Positions 43,797-52,880 of a DNA stretch of 64,000 bases are shown here, piece by piece. Source of the stretch: JAVHYG01 sp040390025 (GTDB lineage: Bacteria > Pseudomonadota > Gammaproteobacteria > Diplorickettsiales > Diplorickettsiaceae); NCBI GenBank assembly GCA_040390025.1, contig JAZJZD010000017.1:1-64000 (forward strand), given 5' to 3'. The notes below the pieces were generated by a model. The model was not told the origin of the DNA. It was given only the letters and a program-made list of their open reading frames with translations, and did not search any database. Within the stretch, counting starts at the first letter, position 1. Each line of letters begins with the position of its first letter. The translations under genes were made by a program, and so were the position numbers.

Positions 43797-45215
43797 CTAT
43801 TTTCTAAATGTATTTATACTTGTACCTTCGAGTTGCGCTTGTCTTTTTGCTGACGTTTGAGGGCGCGGTACTCTGTGAAAGGCACTTGCATTATTTACAT
43901 GACTTGGGTTGCCCGATTTATTTCCCCATTGTCGCGCTAAACTAGATACATTAGTGCTTCGTTGCGCCACATGTGTTTGCATAACAGGGGGGATCGGCGC
44001 TGTACGCAGAGTCCGTGTATTTGAAAATGCAGAATGGGCTTGCGAAAATGTTGGATTCTGCGTTTGGGCGACACTCGTACTTACATGACTAGAGATCGTT
44101 TCTTTTTTAGGAGTGTTTTTATGTTTTATTGCAAACGTTTTTTTTACACTGGATAAAAAACCGGGTTTAGAAGTTGCTTGTTCAGGAGAATTTGTATCGC
44201 TTATATTATATGAACGATGTCCGCTTGTAGATGCGGTATTTGCAGACACATTATTTTGCGCGGCAGAACGTGGCGTGCAAATAGTTTTACCTAATGCGAG
44301 CACTACATTCCCTTTTTTACCATCCATTTTTTGTATAATTTCTAGAGCAGGTTCTAGCTTTTCAATAAGTGCTGCTTTATCTGGTACAGAAAGATGCATA
44401 GCCGATTCTAAACTTTTTGAAAGAACAGCATGGTCATTAGTCGCTTGATTACTATGGTTAATCTTAGATTTAATTGCTTTTGCCATTTCTCTGTTTTCAC
44501 TAAAACCGAGTATTTTATTAATTTTAGTTTTTGTCTTAGAAAATAAACTATCATTATCCAAGTGCCGATTTTTTTTAATATACATAATGCTTGCACAAAA
44601 AAAACGAGCGATCGTTTCTTGCTGCAATAATTCAAGCAATTGCTTATCCGCATCTTTAATGTCAAACATTGAAGTTAAAAGTTTGTTTGTTAAGCTTCCT
44701 AGCAGCTCTATACCCCATTTGCTAACTTTGTATGCGGGCTTAAGTAATAAACAAAATAAAATAACACTAATAACTATCCCTCCAACACCATTAAAGGTTT
44801 CTCCCAGTGTAGTAAATACACTTCCTAGTCCTTCACCAATTTTGTCGCCAATTATAGGAATTTTAGTAACGGGATCTATTGCAGCACTTCCACCCGCTTC
44901 AATGCCGCTTTGTATGAATCCTCCAATGAGACTGCCGCCTGCGCCACCTACAGAACCAGCTACCACAGGTGCTCCCCCCATAGCTATAGTTTTTGTTAGT
45001 AGGCCCGTTGTTTTTGGGTTATTTGTAAACACTCTTGATACACCGGTAGCTACTTTTGAAACTTTATTATGCCGAGAAATGTTAGTGCATATGTCTTTGA
45101 TTTTTATTACTAATTCATTTAAAAGTTCCTTATCTTTTTCATTGAATGCCGCTGTAATTCGCTCTGTAATTTCATCAAGCGCTTTTTTTTGACTATTATT
45201 TAGTTCAGAATTCAT
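43797..45215 (-). CDS. glycine-rich membrane-segment protein (472 aa), effector-like
   Basis: Not recognised. After a helical start (residues 1-60) there is a Gly-rich amphipathic/hydrophobic part at about 78-170 (GGAPVVAGSVGGAGGSLIGG, GLGSVFTTLGETFNGVGG) with one clear membrane helix (IVISVILFCLLLKPAYKV). The middle is helical (LESAMHLSVPDKAALIEKLE). The last 170 residues are Ser/Thr/Asn/Pro-rich and disordered (ISSHVSTSVAQTQNPTFSQA, NVSSLARQWGNKSGN) and end in a basic tail. Gly-zipper segments with a long disordered C-terminus fit a translocated protein that enters membranes. It lies downstream of 45368 and may be co-transcribed. Function unknown. Confidence 0.68.
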   Translation of the reverse strand: MNSELNNSQKKALDEITERITAAFNEKDKELLNELVIKIKDICTNISRHNKVSKVATGVSRVFTNNPKTTGLLTKTIAMGGAPVVAGSVGGAGGSLIGGFIQSGIEAGGSAAIDPVTKIPIIGDKIGEGLGSVFTTLGETFNGVGGIVISVILFCLLLKPAYKVSKWGIELLGSLTNKLLTSMFDIKDADKQLLELLQQETIARFFCASIMYIKKNRHLDNDSLFSKTKTKINKILGFSENREMAKAIKSKINHSNQATNDHAVLSKSLESAMHLSVPDKAALIEKLEPALEIIQKMDGKKGNVVLALGKTICTPRSAAQNNVSANTASTSGHRSYNISDTNSPEQATSKPGFLSSVKKTFAIKHKNTPKKETISSHVSTSVAQTQNPTFSQAHSAFSNTRTLRTAPIPPVMQTHVAQRSTNVSSLARQWGNKSGNPSHVNNASAFHRVPRPQTSAKRQAQLEGTSINTFRK

Positions 45216-45266
45216 AGAGACTCTCTTTATTATTAAAATGATTTATTTTGCTTTAATATACTCACC

Positions 45267-45301
45267 GCGATTGAAATTGCGGTTTTTGCAATTTCAATCG
45301 C
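45267..45301. other. perfect 14-bp inverted repeat between two effector-like genes
   Basis: GCGATTGAAATTGC / GCAATTTCAATCGC with a 7-nt loop. No T-run follows in either direction, so it is not a standard terminator; it may stabilise or process the mRNA between 45368 and 43797, or be a protein site. Confidence 0.65.
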
Positions 45302-45367
45302 TTCCTTCGTTTCCTTTCGAAAAACATTGCCCAGTTTTCTGAGCTCACAATTTGAAACAGTTGCTAG

Positions 45368-46927
45368 CTATCTCAGTCTAGGGAGGTTATTTTCTAAGTT
45401 TAATTTTTCATGTAATACTTGAATATTTTTATTTTTGGTGGAACTGCGAGTGGGATTTTCTCTAGAAAAGTGGTTATAACGATTACCAGATAAACTTTCT
45501 TGTGCCTTAGGGGTTTGATAATGGTTTGTAGGGGCGTAACGATTACCAGATAAACTCTCTTGTGATTTAGGGATTTGATAATGGTTTGTAGGGGCGTAAC
45601 GATTATCAGATAAACTTTCTTGTGACATCTGAATATTTGTAACCGAACCTACTCTAGATAACGGACTAGGTTGATATTGTATTCCGCTAGAACTTGTTTT
45701 TGGCGGTCTTGGTAGAGTGGCTGCTCTAGCTTGAGAATTGGTAATTGGACGCTCTATATAAGTAGTCTGAGATGTACTATTACTTTGCGATTGATGATAC
45801 ACATCATCGTATTGAGGTTGCGTGTGAGAGTTTTGATGATTAGGGATTAAATAGTGCTGTTCATCGTATCTCATTTGAGGTTGTCTTATACTACCTCTGG
45901 TGGGATCAGCTATGTATCGAGTAGAATTAGTCCTGTGAATATTTGTATTTAAATTGGGTCTAGGTCTTGCATTTAAAGTTTGACTATAATTAATTTCGTT
46001 ATAAATAGGTTCTTTTAGTTGTTTTAGCAAAGACTGAATAATATTGATCTTAGCCGGATTCTTTTGATGCTCTGCTTGTTTTTTCAATAAAAATTCTGCT
46101 GTGGCAATTACCCATGTGAGATCGAGACATTCTTCTTTACTAGGGTTTAGGTTTGAATTAATGTTATTTATAATTTCTACTAGTTCAGGGTGATTTAAGT
46201 TACTGATAAAAAGCTTTAAGCCGACTAAATTTAGGTTATCGTCTAAAGTAATAAGTATGTCCTGTACTCTTTTAAAGATTATATTAAAGTGGTCGCTAGT
46301 TTTTTCATAATAAGCTGGTTTATCCGTGCTTAGATTTACTTTTTCTAACGTTTTACTTGTATATTCCGCAGCCGATTCTTTCACACTAGAAAGCTTTTGT
46401 TTAAAAGTTTTTTTAGAACCATTTTGGCCTAATTTTTCTTGTTTTTTTTGCTTTTCATAAGCAATAAGAAGCGTTGCAACTAATTGTTTTGTATAATCGT
46501 TAGCGATGATATCCTTTAAAGCTTCTAGATTTAGCTGGTTATTATGTAATGCAACTTTCTCTAAACTTTGCCCTGAAAAAGCGGCTTCTCGACCTTCGCT
46601 AACTCGAGTACTTTTATTCATTCCTCTTAAGTTTTGTACTAGTTTAGAGCCTCCAAAATATGAAATTCCTAGTCCAATAAGTATGGGTCCTCCTACTACA
46701 TCTCCTGCTGCTGTTAATGTAGCACCGAGTGTCATTGTTCCACTGGAAACTACTGTATTTTTTATAGTTGTTTTTGTAAAAATAACGGGAGCAGTACCAT
46801 TCTCACTTTTTTGGAGTTGGGTGAAATAATTCGTTAAGATTTTTTCGATTATTTTTTTTGCTTCTTCCTCTTTAACGCCGTATTCCTTTTGAACAGTAGA
46901 AAGAATAGATTTTATATTTTCTAACAT
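45368..46927 (-). CDS. membrane-segment protein with C-terminal 20-residue repeats (519 aa)
   Basis: Not recognised. The start is set at ATG 46927 (MLENIKSILSTVQKEYGVKE); the frame is open 16 codons further. A Gly-rich hydrophobic part at about 60-95 (GTMTLGATLTAAGDVVGGPI, LIGLGISYFGGSKLV) resembles that of the downstream gene. A helical middle follows, then a disordered tail rich in Gln, Asn, Ser, Tyr and Pro with about 2.5 copies of a 20-residue unit (QESLSGNRYAPTNHYQTPKA). The tyrosines in NRYAP and DDVYHQSQ contexts could be phosphorylation sites in a host, which is speculation. A weak PmrA-type box with a TATAGT hexamer lies upstream. Function unknown. Confidence 0.7.
   Translation of the reverse strand: MLENIKSILSTVQKEYGVKEEEAKKIIEKILTNYFTQLQKSENGTAPVIFTKTTIKNTVVSSGTMTLGATLTAAGDVVGGPILIGLGISYFGGSKLVQNLRGMNKSTRVSEGREAAFSGQSLEKVALHNNQLNLEALKDIIANDYTKQLVATLLIAYEKQKKQEKLGQNGSKKTFKQKLSSVKESAAEYTSKTLEKVNLSTDKPAYYEKTSDHFNIIFKRVQDILITLDDNLNLVGLKLFISNLNHPELVEIINNINSNLNPSKEECLDLTWVIATAEFLLKKQAEHQKNPAKINIIQSLLKQLKEPIYNEINYSQTLNARPRPNLNTNIHRTNSTRYIADPTRGSIRQPQMRYDEQHYLIPNHQNSHTQPQYDDVYHQSQSNSTSQTTYIERPITNSQARAATLPRPPKTSSSGIQYQPSPLSRVGSVTNIQMSQESLSDNRYAPTNHYQIPKSQESLSGNRYAPTNHYQTPKAQESLSGNRYNHFSRENPTRSSTKNKNIQVLHEKLNLENNLPRLR
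45477..45632. repeat. 60-bp tandem repeat, about 2.6 units
   Basis: Units start at 45477, 45537 and 45597 (TAACGATTACCAGATAAACT at each start, third slightly changed) and encode the 20-residue repeats of the 45368 gene. In frame, so length changes are tolerated. Confidence 0.85.
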
Positions 46928-46977
46928 GGGGTGGCACTCAATTATTATTAATAGTGCAGTCACTATAGAAGCCATAC

Positions 46978-46994
46978 GTTAAGTTAAAATTAAT
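46978..46994 (-). promoter_or_regulatory. weak PmrA-like box upstream of the 46927 gene
   Basis: On the minus strand ATTAAT-TTTAA-CTTAAC: correct 11-bp period but the first base of half-site 1 and the last of half-site 2 deviate. TATAGT (minus; 46962-46967) lies exactly 10 bp downstream and is a good -10 element, 34 bp before the start codon. An overlapping TTAA pair at 46989-47005 has the same period. Confidence 0.45.
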
Positions 46995-47320
46995 ACTCTC
47001 TTAATGAAAAATTATTTACTCATTAAGATGAGCTTATATTTTTCTATACAATAGAAAAAATTTTCGTGTAATTTTAAAAAGTATTAATGTAGGTTAGAGG
47101 ATAAACTGACTTAAATTAGTTAAAGAAAGAAGATGGAGGAATAATTTTTTTTCATAAAATTTACTAAATTTTGATGAGGTTGAAAATTAAATTTTTTGTT
47201 ATACGTTTGTTTTAAGCAAACGAACAAAATAAAATATCTATTCGAGCAAAGATTTATTAAATAAAACACTAAGCTATCTTTTAGAAGACAACAACTCTAT
47301 ATGAATTTAACAAGTAAACA
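46995..47320. other. AT-rich region between effector-like genes and feoC
   Basis: About 325 bp, no gene or clear structure seen on either strand. No T-run hairpin after feoC was found. Confidence 0.5.
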
Positions 47321-47554
47321 CTAGAGTGGAAATTCTACCCACTGATAGAGGGCAAAATTTTCTGGTTGGCATTTAAAACATCGCGTAGCGCAGGCCGGTG
47401 TTTTCAAACATTTTTTCACACAACCTTTCCGTATAAGAAGATCTAAAATCGCTAAAGTTTCTTCTTTACTATTTTGAAAGGTTTGTAGTAGTAAGGAGAG
47501 GTTAACGATCTTTTTTTCTGCAATGAATTTTTTTAAATCTAATAAACTAGCCAT
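47321..47554 (-). CDS. feoC: FeoC-like small winged-helix iron-sulphur protein
   Basis: A 77-residue protein matching FeoC: a winged-helix part (SLLDLKKFIAEKKIVNLSLL, QNSKEETLAILDLLIRKGCV) followed by a Cys-rich segment CLKTPACATRCFKC, thought to hold an Fe-S cluster. In enterics FeoC stabilises FeoB or regulates the operon. The gene overlaps the end of feoB by 8 bp, as last gene of feoA-feoB-feoC. Length fits (E. coli 78). Confidence 0.88.
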   Translation of the reverse strand: MASLLDLKKFIAEKKIVNLSLLLQTFQNSKEETLAILDLLIRKGCVKKCLKTPACATRCFKCQPENFALYQWVEFPL

Positions 47555-49844
47555 GACAACCTCCGCTGGAGCAACGTGTTGTTTTGGTTAGGATGGGTAA
47601 ATCTATTTTTTTTGTTTTATAACGTAAAATCCATACCGTCACTCCTAAAAGCAGACTGATGATAAAAAATGCTAACGATGATTGAAAAGGATGTTGATTG
47701 AAAGTTGCTGCTTGATAAAATAATGTGGCAACGCCATAGGCGATACCTGTACTCCATGCCATCGAGAAATAAGCCCAAGCTTTTCCTATTTCACGTTGCA
47801 TGACGGCCATCGTGGAAATACAGGGAAAGTACAATAAAATAAATAATAAATAAGCAAAGGCGCCGATCTTACCATCGAAATTATGCGCCATGATGCCGAA
47901 TACGCCTGGTGTCGCGTCTGGTGCTTCCATTTTTGCGGCCATAGGATTCAACAAACTTTTTCCAAGTTCGGAGAGATTTTTAGGCACCGATAAAACCGCC
48001 GTTTTTAATTCGGAGATAAGGTTAGGCTGCTCTTCCTCTTGGCTTAAATGTCCAACTTGTGAATATAAAGTATTGAGTGTGCCGACAACGACTTCTTTGG
48101 CCAATAAACCACTGGCTAAACCCACCGTCGCGGGCCAGTTATCTTTTTGAATGCCCATGGGATAGAAAACAGGTGTTACCGTTTTTCCAATACTAGATAG
48201 TAAAGAGCTTTGATTGGCTTCCCCAGAAATAAGCTTGCCGTGAATGCTAACAGCATTTAAAAAACCAATTAGCATGCAGACCGGGATAATGAAACGGCCG
48301 GCTTTGATTAAAAATAATTTAAGACGTTGCCAGGTATTTAATAAGATAGTGCGCCAATGCGGCCAATGGTAAGCCGGCAATTCTAAGATCATGGGTATAC
48401 TTTCGCCTTTGAGTGCGGTTGAGCCGAGTAAAAAGGCGGTTAAAACGGCCGTAATAATTCCTATCATATAGAGCGTAAAGATTATGAGCGCGCCACCTTG
48501 AGGAAAAAATGCGGCTACAAATAAAGTATACACGGTCAGGCGTGCGCCGCAGGACATAAAAGGGGCCATCATTACGGTTAAAATACGATCGCGTGGCGAG
48601 GCTAAGGTGCGAGTTGCCATAACAGTTGGTACGTTACAGCCAAAGCCCACAATGAGTGGGACAAAAGCCTTTCCAGGTAGGCCAATCGCTGCCATTAACT
48701 TATCAATAACAAAGGCGGCGCGTGCCATATAGCCCGAGTCTTCTAATAAAGAAAGAAATAAAAACATCGCACCAATAACGGGAATAAAAGTAATGGTGGT
48801 ATTTATTCCTTTACCAAAGCCATTTGCGATGACTGCAATTAACCAAGCGGGAAGGTGTAACTGGTTTAATAGCGTGATAGTTCCATGAATGAAAATTGCG
48901 GTACTGCCGATATCAAAAAAATCTTGAAATGCGCCGCCAATGTTAATTGCAAATAAAAATAAGGCATACATAACGAGTAGAAAAATAGGAATGCCTAACC
49001 AGCGATTAAGAATGAACCGATCTAATGAAGAGGTAAACGTTTTGTGTGGCGTTTGTGTTTTACTGTTTTGTTTAAGTAAAGTTTGTATACGCCGATAACG
49101 GGCATCAGCAATGAGCAGATCCGGCTCTTCACCGAGTTGTAGACGCAGCTTATCTCGTAATGTTTTTGCTTGAGCTTGTTCTTCTGTCGTTGCATAGTTT
49201 TTAGCAAGCGTGTCGTCTTCTAACAAACGTAATGCGAGCCAATGGTTAGAGACATTTTTAGCATTTAATTTTTTACTGAGTGCTTCCCAGCAAATTTGCA
49301 GTGAAGGTTCAAAATCATAATCAAGAGGTGGTGATGTGCAAGGGCTTTGTAATAAAGCATCGCGTAATTCACTAATCCCTTTGCCACGAATTGCCGTTAA
49401 AGGAATAATAGGACATCCTAAAGATTGGCTGAGCTGCTTGATATCGATGTTAATCCCACGGCGCTTCGCAATATCCATCATATTGAGTGCAATGATGACA
49501 GGAAGTCGCATTTCTAAGAGTTGCGTTGTGAGATAAAGTTGTCGTTCTAGATTACTGGCATCAACGACATTGATGACGATATCTGGCCGATTTGATATGA
49601 GATAGTCACAAGCAATACATTCGTCGATTCCGGTATTAGCAGAAATGACACTGAGCGAATAGGTACCCGGTAGATCAACGACTTCAAAATGTTGATCTGC
49701 AACAGTGAGATAGCCACTTTTTTTTTCAACAGTGACGCCTGACCAGTTTCCTATTTTTTGTCGACTGCCGGTGAGTGCATTAAAGATAACGGTTTTACCG
49801 CAGTTGGGGTTGCCCGCTATGACGATGGTTTTATTTTTTTGCAT
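47547..49844 (-). CDS. feoB: ferrous iron transporter FeoB
   Basis: Inner-membrane Fe(II) uptake protein with an N-terminal GTPase. The 765-residue product has G1 GNPNCGKT, G2 in WSGVTVEKKSGY, G3 DLPGTYSL, G4 NMMD and a helical GDI-like domain to about residue 270. About ten membrane segments follow, including the two gating motifs: the first around FVPLIVGFGCNVPTVMATRT with the conserved Cys, the second around GLASGLLAKEVVVGTLNTLY. Length fits (E. coli 773). It sits between feoA (5 bp apart) and feoC (overlap), under a Fur-type box, so it is expected to be iron-repressed. Confidence 0.97.
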   Translation of the reverse strand: MQKNKTIVIAGNPNCGKTVIFNALTGSRQKIGNWSGVTVEKKSGYLTVADQHFEVVDLPGTYSLSVISANTGIDECIACDYLISNRPDIVINVVDASNLERQLYLTTQLLEMRLPVIIALNMMDIAKRRGINIDIKQLSQSLGCPIIPLTAIRGKGISELRDALLQSPCTSPPLDYDFEPSLQICWEALSKKLNAKNVSNHWLALRLLEDDTLAKNYATTEEQAQAKTLRDKLRLQLGEEPDLLIADARYRRIQTLLKQNSKTQTPHKTFTSSLDRFILNRWLGIPIFLLVMYALFLFAINIGGAFQDFFDIGSTAIFIHGTITLLNQLHLPAWLIAVIANGFGKGINTTITFIPVIGAMFLFLSLLEDSGYMARAAFVIDKLMAAIGLPGKAFVPLIVGFGCNVPTVMATRTLASPRDRILTVMMAPFMSCGARLTVYTLFVAAFFPQGGALIIFTLYMIGIITAVLTAFLLGSTALKGESIPMILELPAYHWPHWRTILLNTWQRLKLFLIKAGRFIIPVCMLIGFLNAVSIHGKLISGEANQSSLLSSIGKTVTPVFYPMGIQKDNWPATVGLASGLLAKEVVVGTLNTLYSQVGHLSQEEEQPNLISELKTAVLSVPKNLSELGKSLLNPMAAKMEAPDATPGVFGIMAHNFDGKIGAFAYLLFILLYFPCISTMAVMQREIGKAWAYFSMAWSTGIAYGVATLFYQAATFNQHPFQSSLAFFIISLLLGVTVWILRYKTKKIDLPILTKTTRCSSGGCHG

Positions 49845-49849
49845 AGTGT

Positions 49850-50113
49850 CTAGTCGTTTTTATGTGCAAGCGGTATATTGACGTAAATGTGGCAGGCCTC
49901 GCTGGCACGTAAGCTAAATTGGCTGCCTAATACTTGAAGCTGTAAAGGATCGCCGAACGGTGCGCGTCGAATAAGTGTAATGGGGATTTGGCGATTAATT
50001 CCAAGGTTCTGTAAGAGTTTACGACAGTGCGGCGCTATGGTTGGACTAAATCCCTGTATAAGGGCTGATTGTCCAGAACGTAGCTGGGTGAGTGGAACAG
50101 ATGCAAAATCCAT
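49850..50113 (-). CDS. feoA: ferrous iron transport accessory protein FeoA
   Basis: An 87-residue SH3-like protein that assists FeoB. Pattern: PLTQLRSGQSALIQGFSPTI, then LGINRQIPITLIRRAPFGDP, then LQVLGSQFSLRASEACHIYV, the three parts of the FeoA domain. It starts 8 bp from a Fur-type box and 5 bp upstream of feoB. Confidence 0.94.
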   Translation of the reverse strand: MDFASVPLTQLRSGQSALIQGFSPTIAPHCRKLLQNLGINRQIPITLIRRAPFGDPLQLQVLGSQFSLRASEACHIYVNIPLAHKND

Positions 50114-50121
50114 AAAATTTA

Positions 50122-50141
50122 TAAATGAGAATCATTATTAT
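50122..50141 (-). promoter_or_regulatory. Fur box upstream of feoA
   Basis: AAATGAGAATCATTATTAT fits the Fur consensus (GATAATGATAATCATTATC) well in its central ATGAGAATCATTAT part. It is 9 bp upstream of the feoA start codon, so a bound repressor would block the feoABC promoter or early transcription. Iron repression is inferred. Confidence 0.75.
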
Positions 50142-50225
50142 TTATAATAGTGACTTTTTAGAAGGGGCGCAAGAGGGTTCTTTTGCGAAATACTGATAAA
50201 ATGCTGTGGATGAAATATTATTTTT

Positions 50226-51713
50226 ATGTACTTAAATGAGTTATTAGAGGGTATCACAGAAGTTAAATCAGTGCTTAACCCGTGCATTAGCGGACTTTGC
50301 CAAGATAGTCGTCTTCTGAAGCCAGGTGATTTGTTTTTTGCTTATGCGGGGGCTCAATTCGATAGCAGAGACATTCTCGAGGATGTCATTGCAAAAGGGG
50401 CAGTCGCTATTTTGCTAGAGCCTAAAGAGGATCAAATACCTTTATCGGCTGCGGTGCCAGTAATACCTATTACCAATTTAACACATTATTTAGGTCTTAT
50501 TGCGGCTCGGTTTTATGGACATCCCAGCGAGCATATGTCAGTGATAGGGATTACTGGCACGAACGGCAAGACGTCCTGTACTCACTTTTTAGCGCAGTGT
50601 TTGCAACAGTTACATCAATCTTGCGGGGTTATCGGCACATTAGGTAATGGTTTGTATCCCTGTCTAAAGCCTGGATTATTAACCACGCCAGATGCCATTG
50701 AGCTTCAACAATTATTAGCCGAGTTTCGAACACAGCATGTTAAAACGGTGCTTATGGAAGTTTCTTCGCACCGTTTAGCCCAACAGCGTTTGAATGGTAT
50801 GGCGTTTTCTATTGCCGCTTTTACCAATCTTACGCGTGATCATCTCGATTATCATGGCAGTATGCAGGAGTACGCGCAGGCTAAACGCACGTTTTTTGAT
50901 TTGCCGGGTGTACAGCAGGCCGTATTAAATGCCGATGATCCATATGGACAAGCTTGGATTAGCGAACTTGCAGGCCAATTACCCGTAGTGGCTTATTCCA
51001 TTAGCAGGCCTCAAGCGGCTTTAACACATGTCCCTCACGTTACGTTTAAAAGTTATGAATTTAATCGGCAAGGTTTGCAGGCTGAAGTAACGACTCCCTG
51101 GGGAGATATCACTATTAAAAATCCATTTTTAATAGGAAAGTTTAATCTTAGCAATTTATTGTTGGTAGTAACGGTATTGAAATTACTCGGTTATTCTTTA
51201 GCGGATATTGCCAGAACTGTTGCAAATTTAAAGGGTGTGAAAGGGCGTATGGAAGCTTTTTATACCTCGGATAAACCATTGGTGGTTATAGATTATGCTC
51301 ATACACCGGATGCCCTACAGCAAGCTTTAAACGCTTTACGGGCACATTGCCAAGGTAGTTTATATTGTGTATTTGGTTGTGGCGGAGATAGAGATAAAGG
51401 AAAACGTCCATTAATGGCATCGGTGGCGGAACAGTGTGCCGATTACCTCGTATTAACCAATGATAATCCGCGTTTTGAAGATCCGGAGCAGATTATTCAA
51501 GCGATGCAACAGGGTTTGTCCGGTACTAAGCCCGTTCATATTGAGCAAGATAGACAATGTGCAATTGCTTACGCCATTGAAAAAGCCAAAGCAGAAGATG
51601 TCATACTCGTAGCGGGTAAAGGTCATGAGACTTATCAGCTCGTCGCTGGAATAAAACACCCTTTTAGTGATGCAGTGGAAGTTAGTAACTTATTATATTC
51701 TGGTAAAGTTTGA
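50226..51713 (+). CDS. murE: UDP-MurNAc-Ala-Glu meso-diaminopimelate ligase
   Basis: Adds meso-diaminopimelate to UDP-MurNAc-L-Ala-D-Glu. The 495-residue product has the N-terminal uridine-site domain (DSRLLKPGDLFFAYAG), the ATP loop GITGTNGKTSCTHF at about 111-124, the family stretch TTPDAIELQQLL and VLMEVSSHRLAQQRL, the domain-3 VIDYAHTPDALQQAL, and the DNPR motif (NDNPRFEDPEQ) that selects meso-DAP. So the cell wall is the DAP type. The last 32 bp overlap the end of the convergent glycosyltransferase gene. The usual direct murE-murF junction is interrupted here. Confidence 0.97.
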   Translation: MYLNELLEGITEVKSVLNPCISGLCQDSRLLKPGDLFFAYAGAQFDSRDILEDVIAKGAVAILLEPKEDQIPLSAAVPVIPITNLTHYLGLIAARFYGHPSEHMSVIGITGTNGKTSCTHFLAQCLQQLHQSCGVIGTLGNGLYPCLKPGLLTTPDAIELQQLLAEFRTQHVKTVLMEVSSHRLAQQRLNGMAFSIAAFTNLTRDHLDYHGSMQEYAQAKRTFFDLPGVQQAVLNADDPYGQAWISELAGQLPVVAYSISRPQAALTHVPHVTFKSYEFNRQGLQAEVTTPWGDITIKNPFLIGKFNLSNLLLVVTVLKLLGYSLADIARTVANLKGVKGRMEAFYTSDKPLVVIDYAHTPDALQQALNALRAHCQGSLYCVFGCGGDRDKGKRPLMASVAEQCADYLVLTNDNPRFEDPEQIIQAMQQGLSGTKPVHIEQDRQCAIAYAIEKAKAEDVILVAGKGHETYQLVAGIKHPFSDAVEVSNLLYSGKV

Positions 51714-52788
51714 GGGTGGCATTGATAAATAGATTTTTATCGAAATTTTTTACCGCTTTTTCTCTTGCATATTGCCTCATCGGGGTTAAATCCTTTTTCT
51801 TTAGAATACTGATTAGGCAGTGGGTTAAAACCGGTATGTCATTAACGGGAACAATCCAACCATCGATATTATCCGTGATGTTCTCAGGAAGTCCTCCGTA
51901 ATTCGATACAATAACAGGAAGGCCCATTGCCATCATTTCCCGGCAAGCAAAAGAAATGGTTTCTTCGGCATTTGACAATACAAACCCTATATCTCCCAAT
52001 GTCATGCTGTCCCGCGTATCGGCAAGGAGTCCAGGAAAAATAACTTGGCAGCTTAAGCCAAATTTTTTTACATGTTGCACTTGTTCTTGTTGAGAAGGAA
52101 GCTTGCCGGCAATAATGACTTTAATTTTGTTTTTTAAATCAGAAGGTAGTGCTGCAATCGCTGCAATAAGAGAAGGCCAATTTTTGCATTCCGCCGTTCC
52201 TGCATTAGAAACAAAAATAAAATCATCCGCATTTAAGCCATGCTGTTGGCGTAATCGTTGTTTTTGTTGCCGTGATATAGGCTTAAAAAAGTCAGTATCT
52301 ATACCATTGGCAATGGTTCGAATAAGCGATTTTTTTACGCCTGCTTGTAAGAGATGTTGTTCAGTAGATTGACTGACAGCGATAATGGCGTCGGTAAAAT
52401 AACGCATTCTTAATAAAGCACCCCACTTGATGCGTAAGGCATTGTGTTTTGTCAAGATCAATTTCGGACGGTTTTTTAAGAAAGGGTAAACAAGTAACAC
52501 AGCACGGTGATCGGCTGATCCATTAACATGGACGATATCAAAATTTTGTTTTTCGAGCCATTGTTTAAATTTTCGTAAGTGTTTAAAAAATGTCCATTTA
52601 CGAAAAATGGCTTTATAATTAATACCAAAACAGGGAATCTCTTTTCTTAAGGTTAAATAAAGTCGGGAGGAAAGGGGGCAAGCAAGCGCAACGTCATGTT
52701 TAGTTTGTAGCGCCTGAATTAAACTCAGAAGATAGGTGTCCTGACCTCCACCGTGGCCTTCGTGGAAATTACAAAATAAAATGCGCAT
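51682..52788 (-). CDS. glycosyltransferase family 4
   Basis: A 368-residue GT-B glycosyltransferase. The N-terminal Rossmann domain begins MRILFCNFHEGHGGGQDTYL, typical of GT4 enzymes that act on lipopolysaccharide or capsule (the GG-Q motif). DIVHVNGSADHRAVL follows. The C-terminal donor domain contains IANGIDTDFFKPISRQQ, FVSNAGTAECKNWPSL and the EX7E-like region SNAEETISFACREMMAMGLP followed by VIVSNYGGLPE. Donor and acceptor are unknown. It lies in reverse orientation between murE and murF, and its 3' end overlaps murE by 32 bp. Base composition is similar to its neighbours. Confidence 0.9.
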   Translation of the reverse strand: MRILFCNFHEGHGGGQDTYLLSLIQALQTKHDVALACPLSSRLYLTLRKEIPCFGINYKAIFRKWTFFKHLRKFKQWLEKQNFDIVHVNGSADHRAVLLVYPFLKNRPKLILTKHNALRIKWGALLRMRYFTDAIIAVSQSTEQHLLQAGVKKSLIRTIANGIDTDFFKPISRQQKQRLRQQHGLNADDFIFVSNAGTAECKNWPSLIAAIAALPSDLKNKIKVIIAGKLPSQQEQVQHVKKFGLSCQVIFPGLLADTRDSMTLGDIGFVLSNAEETISFACREMMAMGLPVIVSNYGGLPENITDNIDGWIVPVNDIPVLTHCLISILKKKDLTPMRQYAREKAVKNFDKNLFINATLKLYQNIISY

Positions 52789-52880
52789 GTTATTATTTTA
52801 GTGTTTAATTATAAAAACAGTCTGGGATAATAGTACATATTTGAACCTTATTAGTCTATTTTTTGTACGGTAATCTTTTT

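Noticed and set aside
45481..45632. 60-bp repeats as a non-coding or CRISPR-like array
   Set aside because: No spacers, and the repeats are in frame with a coding sequence of matching 20-residue units.
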